Position numbers and translations under genes: made by a program. Under the pieces are notes generated by a model that was not told the DNA's origin, did not search any database, and saw only the letters and a list, made by a program, of their open reading frames with translations. 24,533 bases of DNA from CAYVQZ01 sp964453435. Its GTDB lineage: Bacteria > Abyssobacteria > SURF-5. This document shows positions 24,036-24,533 of this stretch, piece after piece; within the stretch, counting starts at the first letter, position 1; each line of letters starts with the position of its first letter. The stretch spans positions 1 to 24,533 of the forward strand of contig CAYVQZ010000066.1 in the NCBI GenBank assembly GCA_964453435.1. Direction: 5' to 3'.

Positions 24036-24044
24036 TGCTATAAT
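24036..24044 (+). promoter_or_regulatory. Extended -10 promoter-like site
   Basis: TGC followed by TATAAT (24039-24044). The best -35 is TCGACG (24014-24019) at a long 19-base spacing. No gene starts within 300 bases, so it may be an upstream promoter for the 24396 gene, serve an unseen small RNA, or be incidental. Confidence 0.35.
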
Positions 24045-24290
24045 CCCAAACTAATATCAGTGATAGGACAATGCATTTCTTTTCCGTTCGGCGAACTCTT
24101 CCGAGATTCGACATATACGGTCGTTCGGGGCCGCATCGAAAAATGGGGCCCGACCCCTTATTACCACGCGTATAAGCTGTTCATTGCGACTGGATGCGCG
24201 GAGTTTGTATAAGTAATTGGTTATATTAGCTTTAGCTATGACAGAAAATGGTCTTTTTTGAAGGGTGAGACTTTGATTTAATTTTTTTGC

Positions 24291-24319
24291 TTGACAAACC
24301 CCAAATTGGTGGATATAAT
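24291..24319 (+). promoter_or_regulatory. Perfect consensus sigma70 promoter
   Basis: TTGACA (24291-24296), exactly 17 bases, TATAAT (24314-24319), all 12 positions matching consensus. An AT-rich, T-run-bearing segment lies directly upstream and could act as an UP element. Transcription would begin near 24326, giving a leader of about 70 bases before the ATG at 24396. Confidence 0.8.
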
Positions 24320-24395
24320 TTTGGCGCACTGAACATCAATAATTTTGCTCAACCTCAGCAGTTCACTTCAGGATTAACTGGCCCGGAGGCAGCGA

Positions 24396-24533
24396 ATGCA
24401 AAAGAACGAACTGAAAACCGACGGGCCAAACAAGCATTTCTCAGACGAACCCACGGTAAGGCTCGAACCGCCTCTTCCGAAACGATACCCTCAAACAATT
24501 CTCTCCGCCGACGCCGGAGACTCTTTCCATAAA
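24396..24533 (+). CDS. Unidentified protein, 5' part only (cut by window end)
   Basis: An open frame of 46 codons running off the window. It starts with ATG preceded by GGAGG (24385-24389) at 6 bases, the best ribosome site in this part of the window, and lies below a perfect promoter. The visible N-terminus is hydrophilic, charged and proline-rich (MQKNELKTDGPNKHFSDEPT, then RLEPPLPKRYP). It has no signal peptide or membrane helix in the visible part. I do not recognise the family. A competing frame (24287-24532, TTG start inside the promoter) is rejected in favour of this one. Confidence 0.65.
   Translation, partial: MQKNELKTDGPNKHFSDEPTVRLEPPLPKRYPQTILSADAGDSFHK

Larger units (their letters stand above)
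23987..24395. other. Non-coding, partly AT-rich region after trpG
   Basis: 409 bases without a credible gene. It contains an extended -10 (24036-24044), a weak GGGG/CCCC hairpin (24145-24157) in an otherwise unremarkable stretch, an AT-rich segment (about 24200-24290, including runs of T) and a perfect consensus promoter (24291-24319). I see no intrinsic terminator after trpG with a proper GC stem and T-run. Confidence 0.6.

Noticed and set aside
24145..24157. GGGG/CCCC hairpin as the trpG terminator
   Set aside because: The stem is only 4 bp with a 5-base loop, lies 160 bases after the stop, and no T-run follows.
24287..24532. TTG-start frame at the window end
   Set aside because: Its start lies inside the -35 region of a perfect promoter; the frame from ATG 24396 has a proper ribosome site.

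Overview
The window reads as a chromosomal stretch of a Gram-negative, uncultivated-type bacterium. It is GC-moderate, almost fully coding, and has no phage, plasmid or intact insertion sequence. The envelope genes (a WecA/MraY-type prenyl-phosphate sugar transferase, an O-antigen ligase/polymerase, five glycosyltransferases) point to surface polysaccharide. An in-frame TGA with a SECIS-like hairpin indicates that the organism probably decodes selenocysteine. The phylum cannot be fixed from this sequence. The zinc-ribbon/Ser-Thr kinase architecture and the gene mix would suit deltaproteobacterial, Planctomycetes-like or candidate-phylum lineages.

Left part (1-9315). A consensus-like promoter (17-45) drives cinA, followed three bases later by a membrane-anchored zinc-ribbon Ser/Thr kinase. 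Next comes a short cluster with its own extended -10 promoter: an AhpD/CMD-family selenoprotein (3272-3556, interrupted by TGA at 3401-3403, so an ordinary ORF caller loses it), an M24 metallopeptidase 15 bases later, and a gamma-carbonic-anhydrase-like hexapeptide protein. Convergent to these is rtcA (RNA 3'-phosphate cyclase) on the minus strand. A LUD-domain gene with its own good promoter sits between two degenerate copies of a palindromic MITE-like repeat (about 6712-6832 and 7786-7926). A separate long hairpin lies at 6926-6964. A hotdog thioesterase and a convergent amidohydrolase close this part.

Middle part (9316-18571). A divergent promoter region opens a glycan operon: two tandem paralogous GT2 enzymes and three GT4 enzymes, with mostly 4-base overlaps. 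A new promoter at 15237-15265 then precedes the polyprenyl-phosphate sugar-1-phosphate transferase and an O-antigen ligase-like protein with a TPR tail. Together these can start a lipid-linked glycan, extend it, and polymerise or transfer it. No flippase or ABC exporter is present in the window.

Right part (18587-23986). The same transcription unit appears to continue with gaps of 25 bases or less into aroQ, an Xaa-Pro peptidase (pepQ-like), an AmaP-like membrane protein, hisF, hisI, trpE and trpG. This puts shikimate, histidine and tryptophan enzymes directly downstream of glycan genes. After trpG a 409-base, partly AT-rich intergenic region carries two promoter-like sites, one a perfect TTGACA-17-TATAAT, leading into a gene cut by the window end (24396 onward).

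Most notable are the previously uncalled CxxU selenoprotein with its SECIS hairpin, the paired MITE-like repeats around the LUD gene, a recurring extended -10 motif (TGTGCTAANAT or close) at operon heads, and the kinase with duplicated glycine-rich membrane repeats. No tRNA, rRNA, CRISPR array or convincing intrinsic terminator was found.
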